A DNA stretch of 13,278 nucleotides, taken from positions 1-13,278 of the forward strand of contig DATGYC010000321.1 in NCBI GenBank assembly GCA_035298385.1, in the 5' to 3' direction. Both the position numbers and the translations under genes were made by a program. This document shows positions 5,624 through 13,278 of this stretch, one piece after another. Below the pieces are notes generated by a model that did not search any database, was not told the DNA's origin, and saw only the letters and a program-made list of their open reading frames with translations. Within the stretch, counting starts at the first letter, position 1, and each line of letters opens with the position of its first letter. Source of the stretch: DATGYC01 sp035298385 (GTDB lineage Bacteria > Bacillota > Sulfobacillia > Symbiobacteriales > Symbiobacteriaceae).

Positions 5624-6913
5624 TTGCCAGAACGATCTGCTGCTGATGCGCTGACCTGGGCCAAAGAGCAAGATCAAGCTGACCCGCTCCGGCCCCTCCG
5701 AGAGCGATTCTATCTCCCGCCCGGACGTATCTATCTCGATGGCAACTCCCTTGGTCTGCTCTCTCGTGAGGCAGAGGCCGCCATGCAGCAGGCTCTCTCT
5801 GAGTGGCGTGACCTCGGGATTGATGGTTGGACAGAGGCGCAGCGCCCCTGGTTCACCACCGCTGAGGAACTGGGCGCCCTGCAGGCGCCGCTGGTGGGCG
5901 CCCTCCCCGAGGAGGTCGTCGTGACCGGCACTACCACGGTTAACCTACACGCCCTGGCCGCCACCTTCTACCGCCCATCAGGTCGCCGAACGAAGATCCT
6001 GGCGGATGAGCTTAACTTCCCCTCCGACATCTACGCCCTGCAGTCGCTCCTGCAGTTGCACGGGCTGAACCCAGCCGATCATCTCATCCTGGTCCCCAGC
6101 CAAGACGGTCAGACCCTCGCTGAGGAGGATCTGATCCAAGCCATGACCGATGAGGTGGCGCTGATCCTTCTCCCCGGTGTGCTCTACCGGAGTGGACAAC
6201 TCCTGGACATGGGGCGCCTCGCCGTCGAGGCTAACGCTCGCTCGATCCCCTTCGGTCTGGACCTCTGCCACTCCGCCGGCGCCGTCCCTCACCAGTTGCA
6301 CGACTGGGGGGTCGACTTCGCCTTCTGGTGCGGCTACAAGTACCTAAACGGGGGGCCGGGCGCCCCCGCCGGACTCTTCGTCCATGAGCGCCACCACGGC
6401 CGCACACCCGCCCTCTCCGGCTGGTTTGGCTATGAGAAGTCCCGCCAGTTCGATATGAGCCTGCAGTTTGAGCCGGCTCCTACCGCTGGCGCCTGGCAGA
6501 TCTCTACCCCCTCCATTCTAGCCTCAGCGCCACTCTGGGGCGCCCTTCGCCTCTTCCATGAGGCGGGCGGCATGGGACCCCTACGCGAGCGCTCCCTGCG
6601 GCTAACGGACTTCCTGATTGAGCTAACCAACGATCAACTTGTCCCCCTCGGTTTCACCATGGGCACCCCCTTAGCATCCACGCAGCGCGGCGGGCACATC
6701 TCCCTGGAGCATCCGGCTGCCGTGCAGATCGCCAAGGCACTTAAGCAGCGGCGGATCATCCCAGACTTCCGCAAGCCCAACGTCATCCGGCTCGCCCCAG
6801 CCCCGCTCTACAACACCTTTGAAGAACTCTGGCTCACCGTCCAGGCCCTTGTTGAGATCATCACGAGCGGCGAACACCACGCCTTCTCTGCTGAGCGGAA
6901 CCCCGTCGCGTAA
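5624..6913 (+). CDS. kynU: Kynureninase
   Basis: Kynureninase splits kynurenine into anthranilate and alanine (or 3-hydroxykynurenine into 3-hydroxyanthranilate) in tryptophan catabolism; it is a cytosolic homodimeric PLP enzyme of fold type I. Family signatures include IYLDGNSLGLL near the N-terminus, DLCHSAG with the PLP-contacting D213 and H216, and FWCGYKYLNGGPG with the PLP lysine K239. The C-terminal part has STPSILASAPLW and RLAPAPLYNTFEE. The TTG at 5624 has AAGGGGA 9 nt upstream and gives 429 residues, close to the ~428 of the Bacillus cereus enzyme. GTG 5579 would add 15 residues without a good ribosome binding site. The tryptophan dioxygenase and formamidase genes (kynA, kynB), often adjacent in Bacilli, are absent here, so the gene stands alone. 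It is divergent from speA. Confidence 0.95.
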   Translation: MPERSAADALTWAKEQDQADPLRPLRERFYLPPGRIYLDGNSLGLLSREAEAAMQQALSEWRDLGIDGWTEAQRPWFTTAEELGALQAPLVGALPEEVVVTGTTTVNLHALAATFYRPSGRRTKILADELNFPSDIYALQSLLQLHGLNPADHLILVPSQDGQTLAEEDLIQAMTDEVALILLPGVLYRSGQLLDMGRLAVEANARSIPFGLDLCHSAGAVPHQLHDWGVDFAFWCGYKYLNGGPGAPAGLFVHERHHGRTPALSGWFGYEKSRQFDMSLQFEPAPTAGAWQISTPSILASAPLWGALRLFHEAGGMGPLRERSLRLTDFLIELTNDQLVPLGFTMGTPLASTQRGGHISLEHPAAVQIAKALKQRRIIPDFRKPNVIRLAPAPLYNTFEELWLTVQALVEIITSGEHHAFSAERNPVA

Positions 6914-6925
6914 CGAAAACCACTC

Positions 6926-6967
6926 GGGCATAGCCTTTGCCAACGCAGAAGGACTATGCCCTGTTTT
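6926..6967 (+). terminator. Rho-independent terminator of kynU
   Basis: GGGCATAG (6926-6933) pairs with CTATGCCC (6954-6961); CCTT/AAGG can extend the stem past one bulged A. TGTTTT follows directly. It begins 12 nt after the kynU stop codon and separates kynU from the ABC transporter genes. Confidence 0.8.
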
Positions 6968-7036
6968 CTGCGCCAAACAGCGGAACCTCCCCAACGCAAA
7001 AATCGTCTTAAAAGAATCACTGTCAACTTTGAACAG
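6961..7036 (+). promoter_or_regulatory. Two dyads upstream of the ABC exporter genes
   Basis: CTGTTT-N8-AAACAG (6961-6980) is a perfect 6-bp inverted repeat that starts in the T-run of the kynU terminator. CTGTCAACTTTGAACAG (7020-7036) is an imperfect dyad with the same CTGT...ACAG ends, lying 17 bp before the exporter start codon. The shared ends suggest two binding sites for one regulator of the exporter genes. No clear -35/-10 pair was found in this gap. Confidence 0.3.
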
Positions 7037-7053
7037 AACAATGTGAGGTGCCT

Positions 7054-8817
7054 ATGTCCAACCCGTACGGCTCACTCGTACACTTCCTCTCCCGGTACAA
7101 ATGGCGCTACGTGATGGGCGTCGCAGCGCTCATCACCACCGACTGTCTCTCGCTCGTCATGCCCACGATTGTTGGCCGCTTCTTCGAGGTTGCCCAAACT
7201 GGCACGCTAACGATGAGCCTGATCTCCCAGTATGTCGGGGTCATCCTGGGCGTCTCCCTCGCAATCGGTGTCTTACGCTTCGCCTGGCGCATCTTCGTCT
7301 TCGGTACCGCCCGGTTTGTCGAGCAAGACCTGCGTAACACCTTTTTCGGCCAGCTGGAGAAGCTCTCGCCCTCCTTCTATCACCGAAACAAGACCGGTGA
7401 CCTGATGGCCATGGCCACCAACGACCTGCAAGCCGTGCGCGGCATTGCTGGTGAAGGTGTGTTGATGGGCACGGACGCCATCGTCATGACCCTGGTCACC
7501 CTCGGCATCATGATCTGGACCGTTGGCTGGAAGCTCTCGCTCTTGGCGGTCCTCCCTCTGCCGATCCTAGCCGTCGCCTCTACCTACATGAGCCGGGCGA
7601 TCTTCACCCGCTCGCGCAAGGTGCAGGATACCTTCGGCCGAATCTCCGACATCACCCAGGAGAACATCGCCGGCATGCGGGTCGTCAAGGCCTACAGCCA
7701 GGAGGCCGAGCAGGAATCCGTCTTTGACGGTGCCAATCGCCAGTATCTGCAGCGGTTTATGTCCATGATGCGGATCCAGGGTGGCATTGAACCGTTGATC
7801 CAGCTATTGGCCGGCCTCTGCTACGTCCTCGCCTTGGTCTTCCCCGGCCGGGCGGTGCTGCGTGGCGAGATCGATCTGGGTCACTTCGTCTCCCTGACCA
7901 TGTACATCGGTATGATGATCTGGCCGATGCTGGCTGGCGGTTGGGTGGTCAACATCATCCAACGTGGTATGGCCGCCTTTGACCGCATCAAGGGCGTCAT
8001 TACGGAGGAGCCTGCGGTGCAGACCGCTCCCGGCGCCCGGATGCCCGCCGCTGGCGCCATCCACGGGCAGATCGAGATCCGTAATCTGACCTTCACGTAT
8101 GCGGATAAGGTAATTCCGGCCCTGAAGGGGATCAGCCTCACCGTCAATCCCGGCGAGACCCTCGGCATCTTGGGTCGGACTGGTTCCGGCAAGACCACCC
8201 TCGTCTCGCTACTATCCCGCCTCTTCAATCCACCGCGCGGAACGCTCTTCGTCGATGGCGTTGACGTGCTCGACCTACCGCTCGATCAGCTTCGCCACGC
8301 AATCGCCTTCGTTCCTCAGGACTCCTTCCTCTTCTCCCGGACCGTCGGTGAGAACATCGGCTTCGCCCCGGGCGACTGGACCGAGGAGCAGGTGCGCGGC
8401 GCCGCCCGGACCGCCCAGGTGGAGCAGGACATCCTGGAGTTCCTACCTGAGGGCTACCAGACGATGGTCGGTGAGCGCGGCGTCACCCTCTCCGGCGGTC
8501 AACGCCAGCGAGTCGGTCTCAGCCGGGCTGTCCTGAAGGACGCCCCCATCCTGGTACTTGACGACTGCCTCTCAGCCGTCGACACCGCTACCGAAGCGCG
8601 CATCCTAGGTGGCCTCCGGCCCGTTATGCAGGACCGTACCACCGTCGTCATCTCCCACCGCGTCACAGCCCTGCGCCAGGCCGATCAGATCATCGTCCTG
8701 GACAACGGCGTCATCATGGAGTCTGGCGCCCATGACGAGTTGATCGCCCAGGAAGGGATCTACTACCGAACCTGGGTCCGTCAACAGCTCGAAGACGCTA
8801 TCGCCAGCGCCGAATAA
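7054..8817 (+). CDS. Heterodimeric multidrug ABC exporter subunit, BmrC/YheI-like (degenerate site)
   Basis: This 587-residue half-transporter has an N-terminal type I exporter membrane domain (about residues 15-310, six helices) and a C-terminal nucleotide-binding domain. Visible motifs are Walker A GRTGSGKT (K380), signature LSGGQ (479-483), Walker B ILVLD (D503) and the H-loop H535. The residue after Walker B is D504 instead of the catalytic Glu. An Asp there marks the non-hydrolytic subunit of heterodimers such as BmrC/BmrD of B. subtilis. ATG 7054 has GAGGT just upstream; GTG 7048 lies inside that site. The partner gene starts 10 bp downstream. Role: ATP-driven export of drugs or lipophilic compounds across the cytoplasmic membrane; the substrate cannot be told from sequence. 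Confidence 0.93.
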   Translation: MSNPYGSLVHFLSRYKWRYVMGVAALITTDCLSLVMPTIVGRFFEVAQTGTLTMSLISQYVGVILGVSLAIGVLRFAWRIFVFGTARFVEQDLRNTFFGQLEKLSPSFYHRNKTGDLMAMATNDLQAVRGIAGEGVLMGTDAIVMTLVTLGIMIWTVGWKLSLLAVLPLPILAVASTYMSRAIFTRSRKVQDTFGRISDITQENIAGMRVVKAYSQEAEQESVFDGANRQYLQRFMSMMRIQGGIEPLIQLLAGLCYVLALVFPGRAVLRGEIDLGHFVSLTMYIGMMIWPMLAGGWVVNIIQRGMAAFDRIKGVITEEPAVQTAPGARMPAAGAIHGQIEIRNLTFTYADKVIPALKGISLTVNPGETLGILGRTGSGKTTLVSLLSRLFNPPRGTLFVDGVDVLDLPLDQLRHAIAFVPQDSFLFSRTVGENIGFAPGDWTEEQVRGAARTAQVEQDILEFLPEGYQTMVGERGVTLSGGQRQRVGLSRAVLKDAPILVLDDCLSAVDTATEARILGGLRPVMQDRTTVVISHRVTALRQADQIIVLDNGVIMESGAHDELIAQEGIYYRTWVRQQLEDAIASAE

Positions 8818-8827
8818 GGAGGTACCC

Positions 8828-10687
8828 ATGGCTGGTTTTCGTCACGAAGAAGAGGACTTAGGCAAGTCGTACGACTCACGGCTGATGGCCCGCCTCCTCA
8901 CCTACGCCCGCCCTTACTGGAAGCCTCTACTCTTCTGTGTCCTCCTACTCGGCATCGCCGCCGGGCTAGATCTCTCCCGGCCCAAGCTGCTGCAGTACGC
9001 CATTGACACCTACCTAAGCAACGGAGTCAACAGCCCTGCGGCCCAGTCAGGATTGCTCCAGATTGCCGGGCTCTTGGCCGTCATCCTGGTCGTCCAGTTC
9101 ATCGTCACCTACGGTCAGGTTCAACTCCTGCAGTTTACCGGCCAGCGGATCATCTACAACATCCGCAAACAGGTCTTCGGCCACTTGCAGACCCTGGACC
9201 TGAAGTTCTTTGACTCCCAGCCAGCCGGGCGTATCGTCACTCGCGTCACGAACGATACCGAGACGCTGAACGAACTCTACACGGCCGTCTTGGTCAACCT
9301 CTTCCGGGACGTCTTCGTCCTCGTGGGCGCCGCCGCCATCATGCTGACGACCAACTGGCGGTTCGGCCTCGTCGCCCTCGCCCTGGTCCCCTTCATCGCC
9401 CTCTTCTCCAACTGGTTCATGAGCAAGGCTCGCTCCGCCTGGCGGGACGTCCGGACCCGCTTGGCCCGCATCAACGCCTTCCTCGCGGAGCATATCAGCG
9501 GCATGAAGGTCGTTCAGCTCTTCGTCCGTGAAGAGAAGACCTACCAGGAGTTCAAGGAGGAGCACGACTACTACTTCAAGGCCTCCTGGGCCCAGTTGAT
9601 GGTCTGGGCGGTCTTCCGGCCGATCCTAGACATCTCCGTCAACGTGGCCATCTGTCTTGTCCTCTGGTACGGTGGTGGGCAGGCCCTGCGCACAATGGCG
9701 GGCGCCCAGAGCGGCAACCCCGTAGCGACTGCCGTCACGCTCGGCTCTGTCTACCTCTTCGTCTCCCTCGTCCGCCAGTTCTTCGAGCCGCTGATGCAGC
9801 TCGCTGAGAAGTTCAACATCCTGCAGTCGGCCATGGCCTCTTCCGAGCGGCTCTTCACCCTTCTGGATACCAAGCCGTCGATCGTCAATCAGGCCGAGCC
9901 GACGCAACTCCCCTGCGTAGCCGGCCACGTCAAGTTCCAGGGCGTCTCGTTCGCCTATAACAACGAGGACTGGGTCCTGCGCAACGTCTCCTTTGAAGCG
10001 AAGCCTGGTCAGACCATCGCCTTCGTCGGCCACACCGGCGCCGGCAAGTCCTCGATCGTCAACCTGCTCACCCGCTTCTACGACGTCCAGAAGGGCGAGG
10101 TCCTGATCGACGGCGTCAACGTCAAGGCGATGGACCAGCAGGCACTCCGCCGCTCCGTCGGCCTAGTCGCCCAGGACGTCTTCCTCTTCACCGGTGACAT
10201 CCGCTCGAACATCCGCCTGGGCAATCCGGCGATCACCGACGAACAGATCGAGGCAGCCGCCAAGGCGGTCGGCGCCGACGAGTTTATCCGGTCGCTGCCG
10301 CAGGGCTATACAGCCCCAGTCGTGGAGCGGGGCGCCACGCTCTCCGCTGGCCAACGCCAGTTGATCTCCTTCGCTCGTGCCCTCGCTTTCGATCCGCCGA
10401 TTTTGATCCTGGACGAGGCGACGGCGAACATCGACTCGGAGACGGAGGCGCAGATCCAGCAGGCGCTTCAGACTCTGACCGCAGGAAGGACGACCTTTAT
10501 CGTCGCCCACCGTCTCTCAACCATCCAGCACGCTGACCAGATCGTCGTCCTACACAAGGGGCAGATCCGGGAGCGCGGCACGCATGCGGAACTCCTGGCC
10601 CAGGAAGGCCTCTACTACAAGCTCTGGCGGCTCCAATTTGAGGAGCAGCAGGAGAAGGTAGCCCAGGCCCCGATCCCAGCGCTCTAG
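8828..10687 (+). CDS. Heterodimeric multidrug ABC exporter subunit, BmrD/YheH-like (catalytic)
   Basis: This 619-residue half-transporter has the same layout: membrane domain at about residues 25-345, then a nucleotide-binding domain. Motifs are Walker A GHTGAGKS (K407), signature LSAGQ (505-509, Ala for the first Gly), Walker B ILILDE with catalytic E530, and H-loop H561. The intact Glu here together with an Asp in the partner, and the altered signature here together with a normal one there, is the expected complementary pattern of one active and one degenerate ATP site in a heterodimer. Its ribosome binding site AAGGAGGT overlaps the partner's stop codon, and the ATG follows 4 nt later, so the two genes are surely co-transcribed and probably translationally coupled. 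A strong terminator follows. Confidence 0.94.
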   Translation: MAGFRHEEEDLGKSYDSRLMARLLTYARPYWKPLLFCVLLLGIAAGLDLSRPKLLQYAIDTYLSNGVNSPAAQSGLLQIAGLLAVILVVQFIVTYGQVQLLQFTGQRIIYNIRKQVFGHLQTLDLKFFDSQPAGRIVTRVTNDTETLNELYTAVLVNLFRDVFVLVGAAAIMLTTNWRFGLVALALVPFIALFSNWFMSKARSAWRDVRTRLARINAFLAEHISGMKVVQLFVREEKTYQEFKEEHDYYFKASWAQLMVWAVFRPILDISVNVAICLVLWYGGGQALRTMAGAQSGNPVATAVTLGSVYLFVSLVRQFFEPLMQLAEKFNILQSAMASSERLFTLLDTKPSIVNQAEPTQLPCVAGHVKFQGVSFAYNNEDWVLRNVSFEAKPGQTIAFVGHTGAGKSSIVNLLTRFYDVQKGEVLIDGVNVKAMDQQALRRSVGLVAQDVFLFTGDIRSNIRLGNPAITDEQIEAAAKAVGADEFIRSLPQGYTAPVVERGATLSAGQRQLISFARALAFDPPILILDEATANIDSETEAQIQQALQTLTAGRTTFIVAHRLSTIQHADQIVVLHKGQIRERGTHAELLAQEGLYYKLWRLQFEEQQEKVAQAPIPAL

Positions 10688-10691
10688 CACA

Positions 10692-10740
10692 AACAACGGT
10701 CGCCCCCTCCATCTGTTCGGAGGGGGCGACCGTTGTTGTT
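10692..10740 (+). terminator. Rho-independent terminator of the ABC exporter operon
   Basis: A perfect 19-bp stem joins AACAACGGTCGCCCCCTCC (10692-10710) to its exact complement at 10719-10737 around an 8-base loop, followed by GTTC. It starts 5 nt after the stop codon. The T-rich tail is interrupted by G, but the stem is exceptionally stable. Confidence 0.9.
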
Positions 10741-10815
10741 CGGCAGGAAAACGCAATCGTCACCCAGTATTTTCTCTATATTCATGCAGATCTTGGTAGA
10801 GGGAGGGATCGAAGC

Positions 10816-11940
10816 TTGCTCCAACTCTCGATTGATGTCAACGAGGGGGCCGGCGTCATTCCTTGTCCCCGCTGCGGTCAGGCCCTGTTGCTGGGCTATG
10901 ACAAGATGGGGAAGTTGATCGTCCTCTATGACGGACCGGTCAAGCGTTCCCGTGGCCCAGCGCTGCTCGTCTGCCCGGAGGTGGACTGCTCACACCAGGA
11001 ACCAGTTCAGCTTGTGAAAGACAACCTAGATGCCGTCGCCTTTAATCCGTTCTACGCAAGCCACATCTTCATGGCACGCCAAGACTATCGGAACCGGTCC
11101 ATCGCAGAGATGGACGAGCTGATCAAAGGCTACAAACGACAGTATAAGCAGACAGAGAATCCGAAACTCCCCTCCCTAATCCGCTTTTGGCGCCAGCGCT
11201 TTGAGTACACCTGCAGTTCCGTTACGCACTCGGTCCATGAGGCGCACCGCAAGAAGGGCAAGATCCATCTGGTCGGCCCGAACCTCGACGAGACCGGTTA
11301 CATCAAGGCGATCCAGGAGAATGGGGTCTACCTCCAGCGGGTGCAGACGAATGAGGAGATCTTCTGTGAGGCGGGGCAGCTGCACTCCGCCTGGCTCTAC
11401 ACCATGTTCATCGCCCGCGACGAAGATGAAGCCGATGGCCCCGTTCAAGGCACCGCTAAGAGCTACGGTGATCTGAAGACGGTCCACGAGCCCTCCTGCT
11501 TCGCCGTGATCGACGGCCACACATTCGAGGTGGAGCGCACCAGCTTCTACGGCTGGGTTCGCCTCACCACCCGGGATGCCGCCCTCGCTCAAGCCTATGG
11601 TTTTGTCGAGGTACAATCGGATCAATGGGTAGGCGAGTGGCCCTCCGCCCTGGTCCAGCGGGCCTATCGGCGAATCCGGCTCTGCCACGTTGGCGGGTAC
11701 CGGATGCGCATCTCCTCTGCTACGACCAATCCGGAGGTCTTTCAAGTAGAGACGACCCGCCTTCACATCGCCGAAGCCCTCCGCATGCCGAAGAGCGCCA
11801 GGCGAAACTGGCTGACCATGCGCGGGGTCTACCGGGTGAATCATCGGTTCTTCCACCGTGACGAGGTGGACCGCATCGAGGAGTTACAGGTCCCCTACAA
11901 GCTCCAGTTGCCTCGGGAACGGGCTCATCGCAAGCGTTAG
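10816..11940 (+). CDS. Protein of unknown function with zinc-ribbon-like N-terminus
   Basis: I do not recognise this 374-residue protein. Near the N-terminus CPRC (C17, C20) and CPEVDC (C53, C58) form two cysteine pairs in a typical zinc-ribbon arrangement, with C-S-H giving H60 as another possible ligand. The middle (about 95-140) is basic and probably helical; the remainder is mixed and charged, and the C-terminus is strongly basic (RERAHRKR). No signal peptide or transmembrane segment is seen, so it is probably cytosolic. The TTG start has GGGAGGG 8 nt upstream; no ATG or GTG in frame fits better. It sits alone between the exporter terminator and a hairpin shared with des. A nucleic-acid-binding role would fit the zinc ribbon and basic charge but is only a guess. 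Codon use and composition resemble the neighbours. Confidence 0.85.
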   Translation: MLQLSIDVNEGAGVIPCPRCGQALLLGYDKMGKLIVLYDGPVKRSRGPALLVCPEVDCSHQEPVQLVKDNLDAVAFNPFYASHIFMARQDYRNRSIAEMDELIKGYKRQYKQTENPKLPSLIRFWRQRFEYTCSSVTHSVHEAHRKKGKIHLVGPNLDETGYIKAIQENGVYLQRVQTNEEIFCEAGQLHSAWLYTMFIARDEDEADGPVQGTAKSYGDLKTVHEPSCFAVIDGHTFEVERTSFYGWVRLTTRDAALAQAYGFVEVQSDQWVGEWPSALVQRAYRRIRLCHVGGYRMRISSATTNPEVFQVETTRLHIAEALRMPKSARRNWLTMRGVYRVNHRFFHRDEVDRIEELQVPYKLQLPRERAHRKR

Positions 11941-12072
11941 AAAGAGAGAGGCAGGCAACCGGGACCTGCTCTTCGATCTCTCGGCGGATGTCGCAGGCAC
12001 GTTCATCCCGGGTGGATCGATCGTGGTTACGTTACCAAAGGCGGCTGTGGACTTCCGGGGGCGCTAATCAAG

Positions 12073-12107
12073 AGGAGACCGCAGGGGGGGCGCCCCGGCG
12101 GTCTCCT
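12073..12107. terminator. Hairpin between convergent genes, likely bidirectional terminator
   Basis: AGGAGACCGC (12073-12082) and GCGGTCTCCT (12098-12107) form a perfect 10-bp stem; GGGG/CCCC inside can extend it. It lies 7 nt from the des stop codon and about 130 nt past the stop of the convergent unknown gene. T-runs on both sides are weak, so efficiency is uncertain. Confidence 0.65.
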
Positions 12108-12113
12108 TCCGTC

Positions 12114-13139
12114 TTATACGTGATCGCTATCCGTCTTGTGCGCCAGGAACTGCTTGACGTACCGGAAGCCCACCAACTGCTTACGGTGCTCATCCCAAAT
12201 ACGGAAGCGAAGGGAACGTAGGCTGGTCCAGAGTGTCACAGGCTCAATCACCTGAAACATCTGATTCTCCTTGTGCGCCTTCTCCAGCAGGTAGTTCGGC
12301 ACCCGTGGGCTCAAGTGGTGGATGTGGTGGAAGCCGATCGAACCCGTGAACCACTGCAGCACCTTCGGCAGCCGATAGAACGAGCTCCCCTGCAGGGCCG
12401 CCTGGACGTAGTCCCAGTTCTCCTGGTTCTCAAAGTAAGCCCCTTCAAACTGGTGCTGCACATAGAAAAGCCAGACCCCGGCAGCGCCGGCGATGAAGAA
12501 GACCGGGCCCTGAACCATGAGGAAGGCCTTCCAACCGATCGCCCAGCAGAGCGCCGCCACAGAGGCGACAATCCCCACATTAATGATGTACGTGTTCATC
12601 CGCTCCTTCATGCCAGCCTCCTTCCGGTTAAACCGGTACTGGATGAGGAAGATGAAGGCCGGACCAATCACGAACATGACGATCGGATTCCGGTAGAGCC
12701 GGTACCCCAGTCTCTTCAGCGGCGAGAATGCTAGGTACTCCTCAACCGTCACCGTCCAGATGTCACCTAGACCATGCTTGTCGAGGTTACCGCTGGTCGC
12801 ATGGTGGACGTTGTGGCTATACCGCCACTGCCGATAGGGTGAGAACGTGAGGATCCCGGTCAAGGTTCCCACAATATCGTTCGCCGTCCGATTTGCAAAG
12901 AACGAGCCATGGCAGCAGTCATGGAACAGGATGAAGATCCGTACCATGAAGCCCGCCGTCACGACAGTAAGTGCAAGGGTAAGGGCGTAGGAGATGGACA
13001 AACTCCGATAGGCCAGATACCAAGCCAAGAAGAAGGGGACAACGGTATTGACGATCTGCCAAACGCTTCGGGCGACCGAGGGACGCTCGAAGGGGGCGAT
13101 TGCCTGCCGCCACCCGGTTGTAGCTTGATGCTGCGACAA
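12114..13139 (-). CDS. des: Membrane acyl-lipid fatty acid desaturase (Des)
   Basis: Des introduces a cis double bond into acyl chains of existing membrane phospholipids (delta-5 in B. subtilis), restoring fluidity in the cold. It is an integral membrane di-iron enzyme. The three histidine boxes are present: H73-DCC-H77, H109-NV-HH113 and HHIHH (271-275). Hydrophobic segments lie at about residues 30-70, 150-170 and 190-235. The sequence follows B. subtilis Des along its whole length, including GDIWTVTVEEY, YRLYRNPIVMF and GVWLFYVQHQFE; 341 residues against about 352. The start is TTG 13139, with AGGAGAGAGG just upstream; the ATG at 13159 is in another frame. The desKR thermosensor genes, next to des in B. 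subtilis, are not downstream here and may lie beyond the right edge or elsewhere. Confidence 0.94.
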   Translation of the reverse strand: MSQHQATTGWRQAIAPFERPSVARSVWQIVNTVVPFFLAWYLAYRSLSISYALTLALTVVTAGFMVRIFILFHDCCHGSFFANRTANDIVGTLTGILTFSPYRQWRYSHNVHHATSGNLDKHGLGDIWTVTVEEYLAFSPLKRLGYRLYRNPIVMFVIGPAFIFLIQYRFNRKEAGMKERMNTYIINVGIVASVAALCWAIGWKAFLMVQGPVFFIAGAAGVWLFYVQHQFEGAYFENQENWDYVQAALQGSSFYRLPKVLQWFTGSIGFHHIHHLSPRVPNYLLEKAHKENQMFQVIEPVTLWTSLRSLRFRIWDEHRKQLVGFRYVKQFLAHKTDSDHV

Positions 13140-13203
13140 AGGGCCTCTCTCCTATTCATGGTAATCTTCTGTAGGGCGTTCTGCGTAGGCGCCTCTGATT
13201 CCT

Positions 13204-13217
13204 TGTGATCAATCACA
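13204..13217. promoter_or_regulatory. Palindrome TGTGAT-CA-ATCACA upstream of des
   Basis: A perfect 6-bp inverted repeat with a 2-base spacer lies 65-78 bp upstream of the des start codon, where an operator could act. It resembles Crp/Fnr half-sites (TGTGA...TCACA), but the spacing between these is 4 bp instead of the usual 6. No clear -35/-10 pair could be matched to it, and the remaining 61 bp to the right edge show no recognisable gene. Confidence 0.4.
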
Positions 13218-13278
13218 CAGGTTGCTCCTACTTACAGGGGCGACAACCAGAGCCCCAACTCGTTTGATGGCGCCCAGG

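Noticed and set aside
6819..7046. 75-codon frame before the exporter as a BmrB-like leader peptide
   Set aside because: Most of it overlaps kynU and its terminator, and no start with a ribosome binding site exists in the intergenic part.
9047..9565. 172-codon open frame on the minus strand
   Set aside because: Antisense to the second ABC subunit; highly acidic low-complexity product typical of a shadow frame in GC-rich DNA.
11176..11856. 226-codon open frame on the minus strand
   Set aside because: Lies antisense inside the unknown zinc-ribbon gene, has no ribosome binding site, and reads like a complement of ordinary coding sequence.
13204..13217. Rex (NADH-sensing) operator upstream of des
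   Set aside because: Rex sites have TTGTGA and TCACAA separated by 6 bp; here the gap is 4 bp and the last base differs.

Overview
The window reads as chromosomal DNA of a moderately GC-rich, endospore-forming member of the Bacilli. Three things point there: the germination pair sleB-ypeB, the very close resemblance of SpeA and Des to the Bacillus subtilis proteins, and strong AGGAGG-type ribosome binding sites combined with frequent TTG/GTG starts. No species is named, because only about 30 bases of 16S rRNA are present. There is no sign of an insertion sequence, prophage, CRISPR array or tRNA; this is ordinary core chromosome with a few unusual details.

Layout. At the left edge is the 5' end of a 16S rRNA gene on the minus strand, preceded by a leader of about 215 nt with a boxA-like antiterminator and one good and one weaker promoter (1-385). 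Upstream of it, also on the minus strand, lie ypeB (386-1753) and a very short, signal-peptide-bearing SleB (1766-2200), apparently one operon. A strong terminator separates these from a LysM + PQQ beta-propeller protein (2278-3672). The 281-bp gap above that gene (3673-3953) holds a cluster of DnaA boxes and a perfect 11-bp hairpin. Then comes speA, arginine decarboxylase (3954-5423, minus).

From 5.6 kb the plus strand takes over: kynureninase (5624-6913) with its own terminator, then two adjacent ABC exporter half-transporters (7054-8817 and 8828-10687) whose complementary motif defects mark them as a heterodimeric multidrug exporter of the BmrC/BmrD (YheI/YheH) type, ended by a 19-bp terminator hairpin. 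An unrecognised 374-residue protein with a zinc-ribbon-like N-terminus follows (10816-11940, plus). It converges, across a shared hairpin, on des, a membrane acyl-lipid desaturase (12114-13139, minus).

Functionally this is a set of separate housekeeping and stress units: spore cortex lysis on germination (SleB/YpeB, possibly also the LysM-propeller protein), polyamine synthesis (SpeA), tryptophan/kynurenine catabolism (KynU), drug efflux (the ABC pair), and membrane fluidity (Des). Start codons had to be reassigned at several genes: CTG for sleB, GTG for speA, and TTG for kynU, the 374-residue protein and des. The most interesting points are the DnaA-box cluster, the minimal SleB with its apparent CTG start and altered C-terminal motif, the LysM-PQQ architecture, the repeat in the speA leader, and the unrecognised zinc-ribbon protein.
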